Part shown: positions 60,801 through 64,000 of the stretch, piece after piece
Numbering within the stretch: position 1 is the first letter of the stretch
Layout of the letters: each line of letters starts with the position of its first letter
Assembly: GCA_905182985.1 (NCBI GenBank)
Contig: CAJJDN010000096.1
Coordinates: 1 to 64,000 of the forward strand
Direction: 5' to 3'
Length of the DNA stretch: 64,000 nucleotides
DNA from: Paramecium sonneborni
Lineage: Eukaryota; Ciliophora; Oligohymenophorea; Peniculida; Parameciidae
Position numbers and translations under genes: made by a program
Notes under the pieces: model-generated
Told to the model about the DNA's origin: nothing
Databases searched by the model: none
Seen by the model: the letters and a program-made list of their open reading frames with translations, nothing else

Positions 60801-61676
60801 GGAGGTAAATATGATTCTTAATAATCTTTTCATGATAATGTTGATCTTACAGATCCAATTTTAAGTAGATTTGACATTTTATGTGTTGTAAAAGATGAAG
60901 TAATTAAAGAGGCAGATGATAGATTGGCTTCTTTTGTCATAAACAGTCATATCAGACATCATCCAATGGCTGCATATGAATTAAATCATGATCCAGATTC
61001 TAATGAGAGTTAAAAAATCAAAGGATACTTTGTTAAGGAGAGTAAATAAACTTAAGATGAAGTTATTCCATTAGAATTACTTAAGAAATATATTTTGTAT
61101 GCACGTACTCACATAAGACCAAAATTATAAAATGTAGATCATGAAAAGATATCTAAATTTTATTATTTATTAAGAAAAGAATCTGAAGTTTGTGGTGGTA
61201 TCAATATTGCCATCAGACATCTCGAAAGTATCATAAGAATGGCTGAAGGTATTTGTATTATTCTATATTAAATAGCCCATGCTAGAATGCATTTGAGAAA
61301 TAATGTCATTGATTTTGATGTTTCAGTTGCAATAAAGGTCATGTTAGAGAGTTTTCTTTAGTCATAAAAATATTCTGTGGCTAGACAATTGAGACGTAAA
61401 TTTAGTGATTATTTAACATTTAATGAAGATTCCTTTGATCTTCTATTAAATATGTTAAATAAATTGTATAGATAATAAGTATGTTACCTTTATTATAAAT
61501 TTTAGAAAGATTATTACTAGAATATCAAGAATTATAATGGTGATATAAGAGTTCCAATATAGGTGTTGGAGAAGGAAGCAAAAACAAATGGAATTTACTT
61601 TAATTCAGATTTCTATGATTCTACAAAGTTTTAGGAAGTTTACAAAAGAATTCAAGACTACATTGCCTTAAAATGA
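57801..61676 (+). CDS. MCM2: MCM2 replicative helicase subunit (interrupted by assembly gap)
   Basis: Removing one copy of the duplicated 1,154-bp block and the N gap, plus introns 58279-58301, 61249-61275 and 61479-61505, gives 874 residues in one frame. The N-terminus is acidic and MCM2-like ([22 protein letters not shown]). The zinc finger is C-V-K-C-G ... C-I-Q-C. The AAA+ core has Walker A G-D-P-G-T-A-K-S, Walker [11 protein letters not shown] and arginine finger L-S-R-F-D. The C-terminus has the R-Q-L-R-R-K-F block. MCM2 is part of the MCM2-7 ring that unwinds DNA at origins. The ATG is preceded directly by an in-frame TGA. Confidence 0.95.
58463..59616. repeat. first copy of a 1,154-bp duplicated MCM2 segment
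   Basis: Repeats at 59637-60790 at a constant offset of 1,174, separated by 20 Ns. Three differences were seen (59449 T/A, 59521 C/T and 59578 T/C), all at third codon positions, all silent and all within the last 170 bp. The first copy runs into the gap and the second starts out of it, as with unmerged overlapping contigs. Confidence 0.92.
59617..59636. other. 20-N assembly gap inside MCM2
   Basis: Twenty ambiguous bases between two nearly identical 1,154-bp copies. MCM2 reads through correctly only if the gap and one copy are removed, so the gap size is artificial. Confidence 0.95.
59637..60790. repeat. second copy of the 1,154-bp duplicated MCM2 segment
   Basis: Begins inside the MCM2 frame right after the Ns and continues into the rest of the AAA+ domain, so it belongs to the contig carrying the gene's 3' half. 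Confidence 0.92.
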
Positions 61677-61839
61677 TTTTTTTTATGTTATATGTTATTT
61701 TTTTCAAATGAAATCACTAATTTGCTTTATGTTAGCTATAAAAAATAAAAAAATAGCTAAGTGAATAATTTTAATCATGTGTTTGATTAGGAGTATAAAG
61801 GAAACATTGTTGAAATATTAAATTATAATATTATGAATC

Positions 61840-63904
61840 TCATAATTTTGGTTTAATTTTAGTACCCATTAAATCAATAACTGCCTAAACTGCCTTTGGT
61901 ACCTTGTTAACTGAATTATCTTTGGTTGCCCAATCATAAATATATTCATATGGTTTTCCATCATGACATCCAATGCAAGTTCTAAGAGCATTGTCATTAA
62001 AATCAAAAGCCTCAACAAGTCCTATAGCTTAAGGTTTAATGTTATTAAGCATTTCAATTTTTAATTCATTAAGAGATTTATATTAATCAGTTGTAATTGA
62101 TCCAGACTCTATGAGAGTATTAGGATTATCTAAGATGACTTGAATGGAGTATAAATCACAAAGTTATTGTAAGATATGTTTGATAGATGAATTAGCATTT
62201 GTAATATATTCTTAAAAGACCAGATAAATGAAGTATTCAGCATATCTTTATGCAAGAGATAATAAATGAATACCAACATGTTAATTCCAAACTTATTAGG
62301 ATGTCTTACCAGAATTAATGAGATCTTTAATTTATTTAGCAACTGATATTAATTGAAGAGTGAGTGTTAACTTTAATAAATGACCTAATGAAGTAGTAAG
62401 ATTAGCTATAAATAATAATATAATATGATTATACTTAAATCTTTATTTGCTAGTGTTTCTTTGATTTGTAAAACAAAAGAGAAATAGAATGGAACTTTAT
62501 CTGGAGTTTTATCAGCATAGGATAAAACTTTAAGTAAATACCTGGCTACTTATAAATACATAACTTAATTTTCTCCTTCTAAGGTAACATTAGGTGCAGT
62601 ATCAAAGTAGACTGCAGGAATACCAGAATAATGTGCATATCCATGTCCACCACATGATAATCTACACCATTCAGCTGTATCCACTACCCATTAAGAAGAT
62701 AAGGCTTTTATAGCACTTTATTAAATAATATTCACATATACCTTAAGATTGCATGTGATTATTATAGAGTACTAAAGTCTTTCCTTTAGACTCTATGGAA
62801 ATTGTCATCTACTAATTACATAATTCTGATTCCTGCAAATATCATACCATAACAAGTTGCTAATCTTGGTAATAATTTATCTTATTATGTCTAATATTCA
62901 ATTACTGAATTCTCTATGCCTTTATCATTTGTAAATTATTATCTTGTTATTGAATATCTAATTGCTACAGTAAGACTTTAGGCAGCCATTCTTGGATAAA
63001 TAAATATAATCAATTATCTAGAAACCATCATTGATGCATATGATATCTATTATAATTATATATATTACCTTCTCATTTCCATGTCTTGAAAATTACCCAT
63101 TTTCTATTCTTACATATCTAGCCAACATACTATTCAATGGAATACGATAATTATCAAATGCCAAAAATCCATTATCTTTAGTTGAATAACCCAACTTTGG
63201 TCCTATGTCACCTATAGTTACTCCTTTTAATGTTTTATGAGTAGTATTGTCTCTAATTTAAACCATAAATGGATGTACTCCTTTATTTTTACCATTAAAT
63301 ATCAATTTTGCATAAACCAGTGCATAATTTGATAAAAATCCTAATTCTCCAGGCCAAACTAAATTATTATCTTTGTTCATTTACATTTAACTGCTGAAAC
63401 AGATGGAGTATGTAATATAAAGTCATTACTTTATGAATCATATGTAGCTGTTGTTTCTAGATTTTATACATCACTTCCATGGCCAATTTCTGTTTATGCA
63501 TATGCTGCCACTATCTCCATTGTTAAGAATTTAGGACCCCATAAATTAAATTGTTCATCTGTCCCCAAAAATCTCAATGCTGGTACTGTCATTGCAAATG
63601 ATACTGCTGTTGGTGTTGTTCCTTAAAATATGCTTAATAAAGGAGCCCAATGTACAACATTAGCTAAATTGAAATGTTAATGCATTATTCTTAATTTCTC
63701 ATATGATTTTATGATCTATTCTTTCCTACTCCAATTATGATAATCAGCATGATTACGAATACTTGGCTCCTATGCTATAATCTTCTAAGCTTTCATAAAT
63801 GTCTCATATATCTCATCATTAACATATATCAGCTTTGTTAATTCCTCTTTTGGAAATGTTACACGATCTCTCGCATTTTATAGCAATTATGTTGTAGGAT
63901 GCAT
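61840..63904 (-). CDS. acyl-CoA oxidase (peroxisomal)
   Basis: 653 residues with introns 63359-63384 (26 nt), 63047-63068 (22), 62716-62741 (26) and 62406-62434 (29). Family landmarks in order: A-Y-A-Q-T-E-I-G-H-G-S-D-V and F-W-P-G-E-L-G of the FAD/substrate site, G-V-H-P-F-M-V-Q-I-R-D, G-D-I-G-P-K-L-G-Y, L-A-R-Y, then C-G-G-H-G-Y-A (here L-S-C-G-G-H-G-Y-A) and L-E-G-E-N near the catalytic region. These enzymes carry out the first, peroxide-producing step of peroxisomal beta-oxidation. The protein ends P-K-L, close to but not the canonical S-K-L type PTS1 signal. It converges with MCM2, 163 bp between stops. Confidence 0.93.
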
Positions 63905-64000
63905 TTTTAGTGCGTAATTACAATATTATTAATTACTCAGTCTAATTTTATTTTAACATTAAATGATAACATTTTCAAAAAAAAATACTCTTAAACTTTT

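Noticed and set aside
1..64000. tRNA genes, CRISPR arrays, insertion sequences, bacterial operons or telomeric repeats
   Set aside because: No cloverleaf-like GC-rich block, regularly spaced short repeats, transposase motif, ribosome binding site or C4A2/C3A3 tract was seen. The genetic code and introns exclude a bacterial source.

Overview
The window is ciliate nuclear DNA, most likely a macronuclear scaffold of Paramecium. It is very AT-rich. Genes read cleanly only when TAA and TAG encode glutamine and TGA is the sole stop. Genes are packed closely, with convergent stops as little as 9 bp apart. Coding sequence is interrupted by very short introns of 21-35 nt, usually GTA...TAG. I placed about 80 introns by hand. 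After removing them almost every multi-exon gene has a length divisible by three and keeps a conserved protein frame across the joins. Standard-code ORFs here are therefore mostly fragments or antisense shadows.

Layout. 1-5.3 kb: a decayed GGG/MORN-like repeat gene, long gene-poor DNA and one small gene. 5.3-9.8 kb: a WD40 gene whose 3' three quarters is present twice around an N (an assembly overlap), then a TPR gene. 10.1-13.8 kb: a second GGG-repeat gene, apparently functional, with a micro-intron in each repeat. 13.8-18.3 kb: small genes and a complete kinesin-8. 18.5-24.0 kb: a B-box-like protein, an STPG ciliary protein, a LITAF-domain protein and a CD2BP2/LIN1-like spliceosomal factor. 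24.3-31.2 kb: an atypical kinase (DFD), an unknown gene in tight convergent arrangement, a P-type-ATPase-like fragment, a 610-residue unknown protein and a stomatin/SPFH protein. 31.6-40.9 kb: an AGC kinase, a cytosolic carboxypeptidase (CCP), a YTH-domain protein with a huge RS/RE/RD tail, and a TFIIS-M plus SPOC protein. 41.3-51.9 kb: a calpain with EF-hand, unknown genes, a Dpy-30 radial-spoke-like protein, SF-assemblin, and a B-box/PHR-like protein. 52.8-57.6 kb: a Sfi1-like coiled-coil protein and a kinase with an N-terminal PH-like region. 57.8-63.9 kb: MCM2, interrupted by a 20-N gap flanked by a 1,154-bp duplicated segment, then peroxisomal acyl-CoA oxidase.

Functional themes are typical of a ciliate: cilia and cortex (kinesin-8, STPG, Dpy-30 protein, SF-assemblin, CCP, Sfi1-like), RNA metabolism and transcription (YTH/RS, LIN1-like, TFIIS/SPOC), signalling kinases, DNA replication (MCM2) and lipid oxidation. 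They share a neighbourhood, not an operon. I found no tRNA, rRNA, CRISPR, insertion sequence or telomeric repeat. All identifications rest on motif recognition by eye.
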